Shown: positions 18,276-27,017 of the stretch, in pieces
How positions within the stretch are numbered: the first letter of the stretch is position 1
Layout: every line of letters begins with the position of its first letter
Source: Alphaproteobacteria bacterium
GTDB lineage: Bacteria > Pseudomonadota > Alphaproteobacteria > UBA6615
DNA length: 34,891 nucleotides
Direction of reading: 5' to 3'
NCBI GenBank assembly: GCA_002722515.1
Contig: PBMH01000012.1
Coordinates: forward strand, 1-34,891
Position numbers and translations under genes: made by a program
Notes under the pieces: generated by a model
Database searches by the model: none
The model's input: only the letters and a program-made list of their open reading frames with translations
Told to the model about the DNA's origin: nothing

Positions 18276-18730
18276 GTGGCCTTTATCTTGAGGACTATAA
18301 GGTGGGCCGCGTGTTTGAGACCGTGCCCGTAACACTTGAGGCCGACGAGATCATCTGGTTTGCCGAACGGCATGACCCTCAAATCTTTCATACCAACCCA
18401 GCGGGTGCGAAGGATACGGCGTTCGGTGAGCATGTGGCGAGCGGATTCCAGACGGTTGCGATCGCGACCGGCCAGTTCATTCGCACCGGTGCGGTGGATG
18501 GCACGGGCCTTGGCGGTCCGGGTATGGATAAGGTCCGCTGGACGGCGCCGGTCCGCCCCGGCGATATCCTGTCGACCCGTGTCGAGGTTCTGCAGGCTCG
18601 ACGGACGCGCTCGTATCCCGGTCGCGGCGTAGTCACGCTCGGATTTGACGTAGCGACGGGATCCGGTCCGGTCCTGAAGTTCGAGGCCACGATCTTCGTG
18701 CGAGACCGGTCGGGCGAAAACATAGCGTAA
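18272..18730 (+). CDS. MaoC-like HotDog dehydratase, copy 2
   Basis: Second single-HotDog MaoC-like protein (152 aa), alignable almost without gaps to copy 1: both have E-D/D-D-Y at residues 7-9, FET-x-PVT, Asp35 and His40 in DPQIFH, GLGGPGMD, and APVRPGD. Both catalytic positions are retained, so neither looks like a dead subunit from these residues alone. The ATG at 18272 overlaps the copy 1 stop by 4 nt. The frame can be read back to 18083 within copy 1 but that part is a shadow. Function as homodimer or as heterodimer with copy 1 is open. No terminator with a T-tract is evident immediately after the stop. Confidence 0.88.
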   Translation: MSGLYLEDYKVGRVFETVPVTLEADEIIWFAERHDPQIFHTNPAGAKDTAFGEHVASGFQTVAIATGQFIRTGAVDGTGLGGPGMDKVRWTAPVRPGDILSTRVEVLQARRTRSYPGRGVVTLGFDVATGSGPVLKFEATIFVRDRSGENIA

Positions 18731-18888
18731 TCGCGTGTGTAATCGATTATGGCTCGAGACTGACCTAACTTCAGCTGGTGAAGACAGACGGGCGTGCTCG
18801 CCGGGATCGATGCCACCTAGCTAAAGATATGGCTAATTTTCTCCGCGATTTTTTTCATTGTTCATCTAAACCTTTTAGGTGGTTATTT

Positions 18889-18918
18889 TTGATCTCACTT
18901 CCTTTGCTTGGCTATTAA
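18889..18918 (+). promoter_or_regulatory. Candidate promoter of the serC-serA leader
   Basis: The 448-bp gap 18731-19178 is markedly more AT-rich than its surroundings, especially 18825-18950. In it TTGATC (18889-18894) and TATTAA (18913-18918) are 18 bp apart. Transcription would start near 18925 and give a leader of about 250 nt before serC. No gene with native codon use was found in the gap. Confidence 0.35.
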
Positions 18919-19044
18919 GATAAGTGGCCAACTTATTTGTTATTGCGCCGGGCAAATATCGGTGTGCGGGCTTTGTTAGGGTTTCTGCCGATTGCTGACA
19001 TTGACTGACTAGTCTTCAACCTCTTTCCCGTTTGGTATTAAAGT

Positions 19045-19173
19045 TGCACGTGATCGCCGGCACTCGCGGCGTGCAGGCTGCGACAAAGCGGCGCTTGACG
19101 TCAGGAAAAATACAACTACTTTCGGTGGTGGGCCACACCTTCCCAACGAGGTGCGGCGTTCTGCAAGGAGCGC
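19045..19173 (+). ncRNA. Candidate serC leader RNA (cis-regulatory)
   Basis: Two hairpins are visible in the serC 5' leader. The first pairs TGCACG (19045-19050) with CGTGCA (19070-19075), with an inner CCG/CGG. The last pairs GCGTT (19156-19160) with AGCGC (19169-19173); its 8-nt loop CTGCAAGG plus the adjoining AG contains the serC Shine-Dalgarno AAGGAG (19165-19170). A CMfinder-derived 'serC leader' motif is known from alphaproteobacterial serC-serA operons, with a final stem overlapping the ribosome binding site. The location and last stem agree with that description, from memory. I could not run a covariance model, so family membership is inferred. Confidence 0.45.
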
Positions 19174-19178
19174 GTAAA

Positions 19179-20354
19179 ATGACGCAACCAATCACAAAGC
19201 CGGGGACGCGTCCGGCTTCGCCCTTATTTTCCTCTGGCCCCTGCGCCAAGCGACCTGGTTGGTCGCTGGACGCCTTAGCCGATGCCAACATTGGGCAGTC
19301 GCACCGCGCCAAGGGTCCCAAGGCTAAACTACAACGTGTCATAGAGGACAGCCGCGCGATCCTTGGAATTCCCGAAGAATACCGGATTGGCATCGTACCA
19401 GGTTCGGATACCGGTGCGTTTGAGATGGCTATGTGGTCAGTTCTGGGTGCTCGCCCGATCGACATTCTGGCCTGGGAGAGTTTTGGGCAAGGCTGGGTGA
19501 CTGACGTGGTTGATCATCTAAAGATCGATGATGTTCGTGTTCTTGACGCCGAGTATGGTGCGCTGCCGGACCTTGATGCGGTCGATTTCGCGCGTGATGT
19601 CGTATTTACCTGGAACGGCACTACTTCAGGCGTTCGTGTTCCGAACGCGAACTGGATTCCTGAAGACCGCGCTGGGCTCACCCTTTGTGATGCCACATCT
19701 GCGGCCTTCGCTATGGAGTTGCCTTGGAGCAAGCTGGATATCGTCACTTGGTCATGGCAGAAGGTGCTGGGTGGTGAGGCGCAGCACGGCATGCTGGTCC
19801 TGAGCCCGCGGGCCGTCGAGCGGCTGGATAGCTATGAACCACCCTGGCCGATGCCAAAAATTTTCCGCCTCACCAAGGGCGGCAAACTCAATGAGGATAT
19901 CTTCAGAGGCAGCACGATCAACACCCCGTCGATGATTTGCGTGGAAGATCATCTGGATGCCCTCGATTGGTCACGAGATATCGGCGGCATCGATGCCCTG
20001 ATAGGACGGTCGAACGAAAACTTCGGCGTCATCGATACTTGGATTTCCCAATCAGGTTGGGCAGCCTTTCTGGCAGACGATCCGGCGCTCCGGTCGACAA
20101 CGAGCGTGTGCCTGAAGATTGTAGACGAATGGTTCACCGCGCTTTCGCTCGACGAGCAGGCGGCGATCGCGAAAGCGGTGGCTGGACTGCTCGACACGGA
20201 AGGCGTTGCGTATGATATTGGCGGATATCGCGATGCGCCCCCCGGTCTAAGGATATGGGCTGGCGCGACGGTAGAGAAATCAGATCTAGCGACCCTCATG
20301 CCTTGGCTCGATTGGGCTTTTGAGACGGTGAAAGCCGGACGAACCCAACCTTGA
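19179..20354 (+). CDS. serC: Phosphoserine transaminase (Methanosarcina-type SerC)
   Basis: SerC converts 3-phosphohydroxypyruvate and glutamate to O-phosphoserine and 2-oxoglutarate, the second step of serine synthesis. It is a PLP class V aminotransferase. The sequence (391 aa) shows the variant widespread in alphaproteobacteria: [17 protein letters not shown] near residues 71-87, [14 protein letters not shown], the cofactor Asp in [11 protein letters not shown] (about 171), and the PLP lysine at about 195 in [16 protein letters not shown]. The ATG at 19179 is chosen for its AAGGAG Shine-Dalgarno (19165-19170). An upstream in-frame start at 19032 lies in the structured leader. serA follows 60 bp after the stop, so the first two serine pathway steps are encoded together. 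Confidence 0.94.
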   Translation: MTQPITKPGTRPASPLFSSGPCAKRPGWSLDALADANIGQSHRAKGPKAKLQRVIEDSRAILGIPEEYRIGIVPGSDTGAFEMAMWSVLGARPIDILAWESFGQGWVTDVVDHLKIDDVRVLDAEYGALPDLDAVDFARDVVFTWNGTTSGVRVPNANWIPEDRAGLTLCDATSAAFAMELPWSKLDIVTWSWQKVLGGEAQHGMLVLSPRAVERLDSYEPPWPMPKIFRLTKGGKLNEDIFRGSTINTPSMICVEDHLDALDWSRDIGGIDALIGRSNENFGVIDTWISQSGWAAFLADDPALRSTTSVCLKIVDEWFTALSLDEQAAIAKAVAGLLDTEGVAYDIGGYRDAPPGLRIWAGATVEKSDLATLMPWLDWAFETVKAGRTQP

Positions 20355-20414
20355 TTGGCGTCGATAAACCTCCCACACATATCCCAAACCCGCGAAATGC
20401 GGAAGGAAGATCCC

Positions 20415-21992
20415 ATGCCTAAAGTTCTGGTTTCCGACGAGATGAGTGACCGTGCGAAGGAGATTTTCGCAGAACGCGGCATCGAGGTTGATGTAAAAAC
20501 TGGCCTATCAGAGGAAGAGCTGGTCGCCATTATTGATGACTATGACGGGCTTGCCATCCGGTCGGCCACCAAGGCAAACGCGAAAGTTCTCGAAGCGGCG
20601 ACGCGCATGAAAGTTATCGGTCGCGCCGGCATTGGCGTGGACAATATCGATCGGAATGCTGCCACTGCGCGCGGAATTGTGATTATGAACACGCCCTTTG
20701 GGAACGCAATTACCACAGCGGAACATGCCATCGCGATGATGATGGCTCTCGCGCGCCAGATTCCGGAGGCCAATAAGTCCACTCAGGAAGGCAAGTGGGA
20801 GAAATCGCGGTTTATGGGGGTAGAACTAACGGCTAAGACCCTCGGACTGGTCGGTTGCGGCAATATCGGTTCGATAGTCGCCGAGCGCGCGCTTGGACTG
20901 AAGATGAAGGTTGTGGCCTTCGATCCTTATCTCAGCGACGAACGTGCCCTTGAACTGGGTGTTGAGAAGACGGAACTTGATGCGCTCCTTCGGCGTGCTG
21001 ACTTTATCACCCTGCACACGCCGTTGACGGATCAAACCCGGGGCATCATCGATGCTAGTGCGCTGGCGAAAACAAAACCGGGTGTTCGTATTGTCAATTG
21101 CGCGCGTGGCGGCCTCGTCGTCGAGGCAGACCTCAAGGTAGCTCTCGAATCCGGCCATGTGGCCGGTGCAGCTCTCGATGTGTTCGAGGAGGAGCCGGCC
21201 ACGGATAACGACCTATTCGGATTGGAAAACCTTGTCTGCACCCCGCATTTGGGTGCGAGCACGACCGAGGCGCAGGTCAACGTCGCGATCCAGGTTGCCG
21301 AGCAGATGGCTGACTACCTCCTGACGGGTGCAGTCGTAAACGCGCTGAATATGCCGTCGGTCTCGGCGGAGGATGCGCCGCGGTTGATGCCGTATATGAG
21401 GCTCGCGGAACTTCTCGGCAGCTTCGCCGGCCAGCTCGTCGAATCCAGTCTCAAAAGTGTGACCATTGAATATGAGGGACATGCGGCAGAATTGAATACC
21501 AAGCCCGTCAGCGCAGCGGCTTTAAAGGGACTTCTATCGCCTGTGCTCGACAGTGTGAACATGGTCAATGCGCCTATTATGGCTCAGGAGCGGGGCATTG
21601 ATGTATCGGAGGTGCGGACGGCGCGGGAAAGCGACTATCAAACGCTTGTGCGCCTGACCGTAGTCACCGAGAATCATACTCGCTCTATTGCAGGCACCTT
21701 GTTTGGCGGCGACCGTCCGCGGGTGGTTGAAGTCAAAGGGGTCCCAATGGAGGCCGAGCTGGGCAGCCACATGCTCTACGTTAACAATGAGGACAAGCCG
21801 GGCCTGATTGGTCTTCTCGGCACGGTACTTGGTAATGCTGAGCTGAATATTGCTACGTTCCAGTTAGGCCGAACCGCTGCGGGTGACGATGCAATAGCAT
21901 TGGTTGAGGTAGATCAGGAGGTTCCAGCAGACGTATTGGCTGCGGTTGCCGCGCTGCCGAACGTCGTGCAGGCAAAGGCACTTAACTTCTGA
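20415..21992 (+). CDS. serA: D-3-phosphoglycerate dehydrogenase (type I, with ACT domain)
   Basis: SerA catalyses the first committed step of serine synthesis, NAD-dependent oxidation of 3-phosphoglycerate. Layout of the 525-aa protein: N-terminal substrate-binding part, Rossmann NAD domain with [10 protein letters not shown] (about 144-153), catalytic Arg231 (NCARGG), Glu260 (DVFEEEP) and His278 (TPHLGAS), an intervening ASB-type domain (about 320-450), and a C-terminal ACT domain from about 453 ([18 protein letters not shown]). This long form is typical of alphaproteobacteria. The ATG at 20415 has the purine-rich GGAAGGAAG immediately upstream (20401-20409). A TTG-initiated extension to 20355 is rejected. 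The ACT domain suggests control by serine or another amino acid, though not all homologs are inhibited. Confidence 0.96.
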   Translation: MPKVLVSDEMSDRAKEIFAERGIEVDVKTGLSEEELVAIIDDYDGLAIRSATKANAKVLEAATRMKVIGRAGIGVDNIDRNAATARGIVIMNTPFGNAITTAEHAIAMMMALARQIPEANKSTQEGKWEKSRFMGVELTAKTLGLVGCGNIGSIVAERALGLKMKVVAFDPYLSDERALELGVEKTELDALLRRADFITLHTPLTDQTRGIIDASALAKTKPGVRIVNCARGGLVVEADLKVALESGHVAGAALDVFEEEPATDNDLFGLENLVCTPHLGASTTEAQVNVAIQVAEQMADYLLTGAVVNALNMPSVSAEDAPRLMPYMRLAELLGSFAGQLVESSLKSVTIEYEGHAAELNTKPVSAAALKGLLSPVLDSVNMVNAPIMAQERGIDVSEVRTARESDYQTLVRLTVVTENHTRSIAGTLFGGDRPRVVEVKGVPMEAELGSHMLYVNNEDKPGLIGLLGTVLGNAELNIATFQLGRTAAGDDAIALVEVDQEVPADVLAAVAALPNVVQAKALNF

Positions 21993-22197
21993 TCGCCAGT
22001 CGGGTCGCCGAATACCTCGAGGCAGCCATTATGGCGTTTTGCCAGTGTGGTCGTTAAACGCAGGTGTCTTCGGTTTGTTAACCGTGTGTGGCAGCATAGA
22101 AATCGCCCGCATAGGTAGAGCTATGGTGCGCTCGGGTATATGAGGTTAAGAGCTGGCGGACGATAGAATCGTTGCGGTGAGGCCGAATTCCGAGAAA

Positions 22198-22206
22198 TGA
22201 TATAAT
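22198..22206 (+). promoter_or_regulatory. Extended -10 promoter for hisZ-purA
   Basis: TG-A-TATAAT at 22198-22206 is a perfect extended -10 element in the 230-bp serA-hisZ gap. No good -35 lies at the usual distance (TTGCGG is 23 bp upstream), as is common for extended -10 promoters. Transcription would begin near 22213, only 10 nt before the first in-frame ATG of hisZ (22223), which favours the second ATG at 22274. The rest of the gap holds a weak GCCA/TGGC hairpin followed by TTTT (about 22025-22040), possibly an inefficient serA terminator. Confidence 0.45.
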
Positions 22207-22273
22207 CTTAAACCCCGTCTGCATGGACTTATCATTGCCGACACTCCGCAAACCGTTTAAACCCCGCGCGATT

Positions 22274-23455
22274 ATGACTGATTCAGATGAAAACAGGGCG
22301 TTACTGCCCGCTGGTCTCCACGACCTCCTGCCGCCACGTGCGGCGCAGGAGGCATCGACCATATCCGGGGTAATGGAAGCATTCCGCGCAAGCGGTTATG
22401 AGCAGGTCAAGCCACCGTTGGTCGAATTTGAATCCACGCTCGTCGGCAATGGCACCAATGGTGGTGGCAGTCTGGCGGGTCAGATGTTCCGGGTGATGGA
22501 CCCGGTCAGCCAACGCATGATGGCGGTTCGGGCGGATATTACTCTCCAGGTTGCCCGCATTGCGGAAGCGCGACTTGCTGATGAACCACGCCCGTTGCGC
22601 TTGTCATATGCCGGCCAGATTCTTCGCGTGCGAGGTAACCAGCTTCGTCCTGAGCGGCAATTCGCCCAAGTTGGCCTCGAGTTGATCGGGGCTGAGGGCG
22701 TTGCCGCTGACGTTGAGGTCGTGTCGCTTGCGGCCGATGCACTGTCTGCTGCCGGGGTGCTTCGTCCGACCGTTGATCTGAATTCGCCTGCGCTGGTGGC
22801 TAGCATTCTCGAGAATCTTGAGCTTGACGATATGACGGTCGTCGACCTTAGAGCCGCTCTCGACCGCAAGGACAAAGATGCGGCGGGTGAAATTCTGCTT
22901 GGGAAAGAGGTTGCGTTCTCGGATTCAGCCAAGGCCTTATGTGCTTTGATCGAAACTGTCGGCCCCGCCGACGAGGTCATCGGCAAACTGAGCGATATTG
23001 CACTGCCGTTGGGTGCGCGTGACGAAGTTGCAAGGCTTTCTGCCGTTGTGGCTGGGCTGCATGCAGCGATGCCTGACCTTCCGTTGACGCTCGACCCCGT
23101 CGAATATCGCGGCTTCGAATACCATACTGGTATAAGCTTCACCCTATTCGCCGAAGGCGTGCGTGGTGAACTCGGCCGCGGTGGGCGCTATATTACCGGT
23201 GCAGGAGAGGCAGCCACTGGGGTCTCCCTTTACATGGACTCGATTCTCCGGGCATTGCCTGCACCAGAGCCCAGAGATCGGCTCTACCTGCCATACGGAA
23301 CAGTGTTTCGTGATGGTGCGGCGTGTCGTTCGGCAGGATGGATTACCATTGCGGCCTTGGCGTCGGTTGATGATCCGGTAGCAGATGCGTGCCGCCTAGG
23401 ATGCAGCCATCTACTTATCGATGGCGAGCCGACTTGCGTTGGTAGCGACACTTGA
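22274..23455 (+). CDS. hisZ: ATP phosphoribosyltransferase regulatory subunit HisZ
   Basis: HisZ is a catalytically inactive histidyl-tRNA-synthetase paralog that pairs with the short form of HisG to perform and regulate the first step of histidine synthesis. Seen: ALLPAGLHDLLPPRAAQEA at the N-terminus, MMAVRADITLQVARIA (class II aaRS-like motif 2 region), LRLSYAGQILRV, QFAQVGLELIG, the substrate-like LDPVEYRGFEYHTGISFTLF and GGRY. The anticodon-binding domain of a true HisRS is missing. Length is 393 aa from ATG 22274 or 410 aa from ATG 22223. I prefer 22274 because homologs begin near the ALLPAG block and because of the promoter position. The gene precedes purA by 12 bp; hisZ-purA is a recurring alphaproteobacterial pair. 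HisG is not in this window. Confidence 0.92.
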   Translation: MTDSDENRALLPAGLHDLLPPRAAQEASTISGVMEAFRASGYEQVKPPLVEFESTLVGNGTNGGGSLAGQMFRVMDPVSQRMMAVRADITLQVARIAEARLADEPRPLRLSYAGQILRVRGNQLRPERQFAQVGLELIGAEGVAADVEVVSLAADALSAAGVLRPTVDLNSPALVASILENLELDDMTVVDLRAALDRKDKDAAGEILLGKEVAFSDSAKALCALIETVGPADEVIGKLSDIALPLGARDEVARLSAVVAGLHAAMPDLPLTLDPVEYRGFEYHTGISFTLFAEGVRGELGRGGRYITGAGEAATGVSLYMDSILRALPAPEPRDRLYLPYGTVFRDGAACRSAGWITIAALASVDDPVADACRLGCSHLLIDGEPTCVGSDT

Positions 23456-23467
23456 TGGAATGACTCG

Positions 23468-24760
23468 ATGGCGAATGTAGCGGTTGTGGGCTCCCAATGG
23501 GGCGATGAAGGTAAGGGCAAGATTGTTGATTGGCTGTCGGAGCGTGCAGATGTCGTTGTGCGTTTTCAGGGCGGTCACAATGCCGGACACACGCTCGTCA
23601 TCGGCGACAAGGTTTACAAGCTCAGCCTGCTGCCTTCGGGTGTAGTGCGCCCGGGTAAGATTGGAATTATCGGAAATGGTGTGGTCGTCGATCCGTGGGC
23701 ATTGCTCGGTGAGATCGATGAGGTAGCGAAAATGGGCGTGGACGTTTCGCCGGCGACACTCAAGATTGCGGACAATGCAAGTCTGATACTACCCCTGCAT
23801 CCCTATCTCGACCAGGCGGTCGAGGAGGCACGGGGCGCAGATAAGATAGGTACGACCGGACGTGGGATAGGTCCCGCCTATGAGGACAAGGTAGGACGCC
23901 GTGCCATTCGGGTTTGTGACCTAGCGGATCGGGGAACGCTCGATGCACGGATTGACCATTTGCTGTTTCACCATAATGCTCTTTTGCGTGGCTTAGGTGC
24001 GGGTGAGGTCGATAAGGTTGAATTGATTGCGCGGATCGATGAGATCACCGATCGTTTGCTGCCCTTTGCAGCGCCGGTTTGGGATTTTCTCAATGACGCC
24101 CGTAAGGCCGGCAAACGAATCCTTTTCGAGGGTGCGCAGGGAGCCATGCTCGATGTTGATCACGGCACGTATCCGTTTGTCACTTCGTCGAATACCGTTG
24201 CGGGTCAAGCGGCGGCGGGAGCGGGCATCTCGCCAGCGGCGATTGGGTATGTTCTCGGCATAACAAAGGCCTATACGACCCGGGTCGGTAGCGGTCCGTT
24301 CCCGACCGAACAGCAGAACGAGATCGGCGAACTTCTGGGTGAGCGCGGTCACGAATTTGGCACCGTGACGGGGCGCCGACGGCGCTGCGGCTGGTTTGAT
24401 GCGGTTATGGTCCGTCAGGCGTTGTGTGTGGGTGGCATCAACGGAATCGCGCTCACGAAGCTCGACGTTCTAGATGGAATCGACGAGCTGAAGGTCTGTG
24501 TTGGCTACACGATCGACGGCGTCGAGGTGCCGCGCTTTCCAGCCGGTATTCGAGACCAATCGAGTGTCACACCCGTCTATGAGTCGATGGAAGGTTGGCA
24601 GACCAGCACCCATGGTGCCCGCAGCTGGGCCGATCTGCCTGCCACCGCCATCAAGTATGTCCGCCGGATTGAGGAGCTAATAGGCGCACCGGTGTCGATG
24701 CTATCAACTAGCCCGGAACGGCTAGATACGATCCTTGTTCGCGATCCCTTTGCTGACTGA
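23468..24760 (+). CDS. purA: Adenylosuccinate synthetase PurA
   Basis: PurA makes adenylosuccinate from IMP, aspartate and GTP, the first branch step to AMP. Motifs: GTP-binding GDEGKGK (12-18) in [18 protein letters not shown], catalytic His41 in [23 protein letters not shown], the IMP-binding [27 protein letters not shown], and the C-terminal [11 protein letters not shown]-like block ([14 protein letters not shown]). Length 430 aa (E. coli 432). The ATG at 23468 lies 12 bp after hisZ. The histidine and purine pathways are linked because AICAR from histidine synthesis re-enters purine synthesis, which may explain the pairing. purA is convergent with rpoH. The 233-bp gap between them has a T8 run at 24773-24780 but no convincing hairpin. 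Confidence 0.97.
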   Translation: MANVAVVGSQWGDEGKGKIVDWLSERADVVVRFQGGHNAGHTLVIGDKVYKLSLLPSGVVRPGKIGIIGNGVVVDPWALLGEIDEVAKMGVDVSPATLKIADNASLILPLHPYLDQAVEEARGADKIGTTGRGIGPAYEDKVGRRAIRVCDLADRGTLDARIDHLLFHHNALLRGLGAGEVDKVELIARIDEITDRLLPFAAPVWDFLNDARKAGKRILFEGAQGAMLDVDHGTYPFVTSSNTVAGQAAAGAGISPAAIGYVLGITKAYTTRVGSGPFPTEQQNEIGELLGERGHEFGTVTGRRRRCGWFDAVMVRQALCVGGINGIALTKLDVLDGIDELKVCVGYTIDGVEVPRFPAGIRDQSSVTPVYESMEGWQTSTHGARSWADLPATAIKYVRRIEELIGAPVSMLSTSPERLDTILVRDPFAD

Positions 24761-24993
24761 ACCGTGCCAATTTTTTTTCCCTCATCCTACTGAAATTGAT
24801 GAATTAGCGGTGATGCACGGGGTGGCTAAGGTAGGCTACCTGCTCGTAGTCTGTATACCCACGTTGGCCGCTGTTTATGTCTAGCGAGATGAAGAACAGG
24901 GTGACGCGCTTTGCGCAGAATTACTTCATCTAGGAATGAGGTGAGGATGTTAAGGTGCCGTCTGGCATCCACCCCAGGCTCCCGGACCGGGGC

Positions 24994-25887
24994 CTATTTC
25001 GGTGCAGCTACCTGCTGTTCGATGGTGAGGTTCTTCATCGCTTTCTGCAGCTTCTCGAACGCCCGAACCTCAATCTGCCGCACCCGCTCGCGGCTGATGT
25101 CATACTCTTGTGACAGACCTTCGAGCGTGACTGGATCATCGCGAAGCCGGCGTTCCGTCAGAATGTGACGCTCGCGCTCATTGAGGCTCTTCATTGCTTG
25201 GTTAAGCAGGTCACGGCGCTTTTCGAGTTCGTCCTGTTCGGCGAGTTCGATCTCGTGAGAGTCGGATTCGTCGACGAGCCAATCCATCCACTCCCCATCG
25301 CTTTCTCCATCCTTGCGCAGAGGCGCGTTTAGTGATCCGTCAGGTCCGGCTAGGCGGCGGTTCATCTGAACTACGTCATTCTCGGTGACGCTCAGCTCCT
25401 TGGCGATGTGCTGGACTTGTTCGGGGGGCAGATCGCCTTCATCAAACGCTTTAAGCTGACCCTTCATACGACGAAGGTTAAAGAAAAGCTTTTTCTGGGC
25501 TGCGGTGGTGCCCATTTTTACGAGGCTCCATGAATGCAGGATGTATTCCTGGATCGCGGCGCGAATCCACCACATCGCATAGGTCGACAGGCGGAAACCG
25601 CGGTCTGGATCGAATTTCTTGACCGCTTGCATCAGGCCAACATTTCCCTCGGAAATCAGCTCGGCGACCGGCAGGCCGTAGCCGCGATAGCCCATCGCGA
25701 TCTTGGCGACCAGGCGCAGATGGCTGGTGACGAGCTGATGGGCAGCATCAACATCGTCATGCTCAATCCAGCGCTTGGCGGCCATGAACTCCTGCTCATG
25801 CTCGAGCATGGGGAACTTACGAATTTCGTGCAGGTAGCGCGAAAGGTTACCTTCAGGCGTAAGCGAGGGAAGCTGTGGCGTTGCCAT
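24994..25887 (-). CDS. rpoH: RNA polymerase heat-shock sigma factor RpoH (sigma-32)
   Basis: RpoH directs RNA polymerase to heat-shock promoters. The 297-aa protein has region 2 with LVTSHLRLVAKIAMGYRGYG, LISEGNVGLMQAVKKFDP and the -10-recognition LSTYAMWWIRAAIQEYIL, the RpoH box QKKLFFNLRR (131-140) characteristic of sigma-32 and important for its regulation, and region 4 with LNERERHILTERRL and the helix-turn-helix LEGLSQEYDISRERVRQIE. The start at 25887 has GGGAGAA upstream on the minus strand; an in-frame start at 25956 would add 23 residues without homology. It lies downstream of rluD on the same strand, an arrangement conserved in alphaproteobacteria. FtsH, the protease that degrades RpoH in E. 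coli, is also encoded in this window. Confidence 0.96.
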   Translation of the reverse strand: MATPQLPSLTPEGNLSRYLHEIRKFPMLEHEQEFMAAKRWIEHDDVDAAHQLVTSHLRLVAKIAMGYRGYGLPVAELISEGNVGLMQAVKKFDPDRGFRLSTYAMWWIRAAIQEYILHSWSLVKMGTTAAQKKLFFNLRRMKGQLKAFDEGDLPPEQVQHIAKELSVTENDVVQMNRRLAGPDGSLNAPLRKDGESDGEWMDWLVDESDSHEIELAEQDELEKRRDLLNQAMKSLNERERHILTERRLRDDPVTLEGLSQEYDISRERVRQIEVRAFEKLQKAMKNLTIEQQVAAPK

Positions 25888-25958
25888 GTTAGTTTCTCCC
25901 ATCATCTGCAGATACGAATGCACCCTGCTGTGTAACGCAGTGTTATCAGCGTGCAACC

Positions 25959-25988
25959 TAAATATGGTGTTTCTTTGTCGGTCTGCAA
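25959..25988 (-). promoter_or_regulatory. Candidate promoter upstream of rpoH
   Basis: On the minus strand, TTGCAG (25988-25983) and TATTTA (25964-25959) are 18 bp apart in the 105-bp gap after rluD. The bases around the -10, CACCATATTT, also partly resemble a sigma-32 -10 region, with TTGCAGA as a poor -35 match. It could therefore be read by the housekeeping sigma factor, by RpoH itself, or by both. Motif-only evidence. Confidence 0.3.
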
Positions 25989-25992
25989 TATT

Positions 25993-26982
25993 TTAGAGAG
26001 ATTCTAATATTCGTATAAGAACGGCGATATCTCTGGGAAAGTCTGTATTGAAATCAATACGTTGGTCCGTTTTTGGATGTGTAAACCCGAGGGTGTGGGC
26101 GTGCAGTGCCTGGCGTGAGAAGGCGACAATATGCTGTTTAGTGTTGGAATCAAGGCTGGCCAACGAGCTGCGTCTTGCGGTTGTGCGACCATATTGCGGA
26201 TCGCCTACTAGCGGATTGCCGCGGTGGCCCAGATGCACGCGGATCTGATGAGTTCGGCCAGTGGCGAGGCGGCACTCGACCAGTGAGGCCAGCCCGTCAC
26301 CATATGACGCCAGCGTTTTGTAGCGGGTCAGGGCGGGTTTCCCCCCGGTCTGGCGGACGGCCATCTTTTTTCGGTTCTTCGGATGGCGCCCGATTGCACC
26401 TTCGATCTCGCCGGTGGGCGGATTTATACGACCCCAGACGATTGCGTGGTAGGCTCGGTCGACGCTGCGGGCGGAGAATTGTGCGACAAGACCGGCGTGG
26501 GTTGAAGCGGTCTTAGCGGCAACCATGACGCCGCTGGTTTCTTTGTCGAGGCGGTGGACAATGCCGGGCCGTTTTACGCCTCCAATCCCCGCCAGGCTCT
26601 TTCCGCAATGGGCAATTAATGCGTTCACAAGCGTGCGGTCAGGGTTACCCGGGGCAGGGTGCACTACCAGTCCGGCCGGCTTGTTTATGACGATCAGCTC
26701 CTCATCTTCGTAGAGAATGTCTAATGGGATGGCCTGCCCACGATGGGTCGGGTTGATAGGAGCGGGAATCGTGACTTCAAATGTCTGACCCGCGGCTGCT
26801 TTTGTAGATGGCGACACCACCGCATTGCCGTCACGGGTGACGTGTCCACCCTCGATCAGCTTTTTCAGGCGAGAGCGAGACATGCCGTCGAGCGCAGTGG
26901 CGAGCACGCGGTCCAGGCGCGCATCGGTCTGATTGGCGCCGACAGTCACGTGTTTCAGGGTATCTTTGTCTTTTTGCGTCAT
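25993..26982 (-). CDS. rluD: 23S rRNA pseudouridine synthase, RluD-type
   Basis: RluD isomerises uridines of helix 69 in 23S rRNA to pseudouridine and supports ribosome assembly. The protein (329 aa from the ATG at 26982) has an N-terminal S4 RNA-binding domain (ARLDRVLATALDGMSRSRLKKL, quoted here as ARLDRVLATALDGMSRSR, about 21-38) and the catalytic domain with VINKPAGLVVHPAPGN, the active-site Asp146 in PGIVHRLDKETSGVMV, and RTHQIRVHLGHRGNPLVGD. A further in-frame ATG at 27018 would add 12 residues but overlaps the ribosome binding site and start of the divergent small gene, so 26982 is preferred; it is preceded by AGGGAC. The gene is upstream of rpoH on the same strand. Its exact uridine targets are inferred from family. 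Confidence 0.93.
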   Translation of the reverse strand: MTQKDKDTLKHVTVGANQTDARLDRVLATALDGMSRSRLKKLIEGGHVTRDGNAVVSPSTKAAAGQTFEVTIPAPINPTHRGQAIPLDILYEDEELIVINKPAGLVVHPAPGNPDRTLVNALIAHCGKSLAGIGGVKRPGIVHRLDKETSGVMVAAKTASTHAGLVAQFSARSVDRAYHAIVWGRINPPTGEIEGAIGRHPKNRKKMAVRQTGGKPALTRYKTLASYGDGLASLVECRLATGRTHQIRVHLGHRGNPLVGDPQYGRTTARRSSLASLDSNTKQHIVAFSRQALHAHTLGFTHPKTDQRIDFNTDFPRDIAVLIRILESL

Positions 26983-27017
26983 GTCCCTAGACTGCGCTAT
27001 GCAATTCGGAGGGTCCA

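Noticed and set aside
19032-19178. N-terminal extension of SerC from an upstream in-frame start
   Set aside because: The extra 49 residues have no family counterpart and coincide with the structured leader; the strong Shine-Dalgarno AAGGAG directs initiation at 19179.
22480-23142. 220-codon open frame antisense to hisZ
   Set aside because: Composition is Ser/Arg/Ala-rich, typical of a shadow frame, and no domain is seen. hisZ itself shows clear family motifs.
24761-24993. T8 run (24773-24780) after purA and a GGCTCC/GGGGCC hairpin at the rpoH stop as terminators
   Set aside because: The T-run has no stable GC-rich stem before it, and the hairpin at 24977-24994 has no T-tract on the minus strand. 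The convergent gap probably holds termination signals but none meets the usual criteria.
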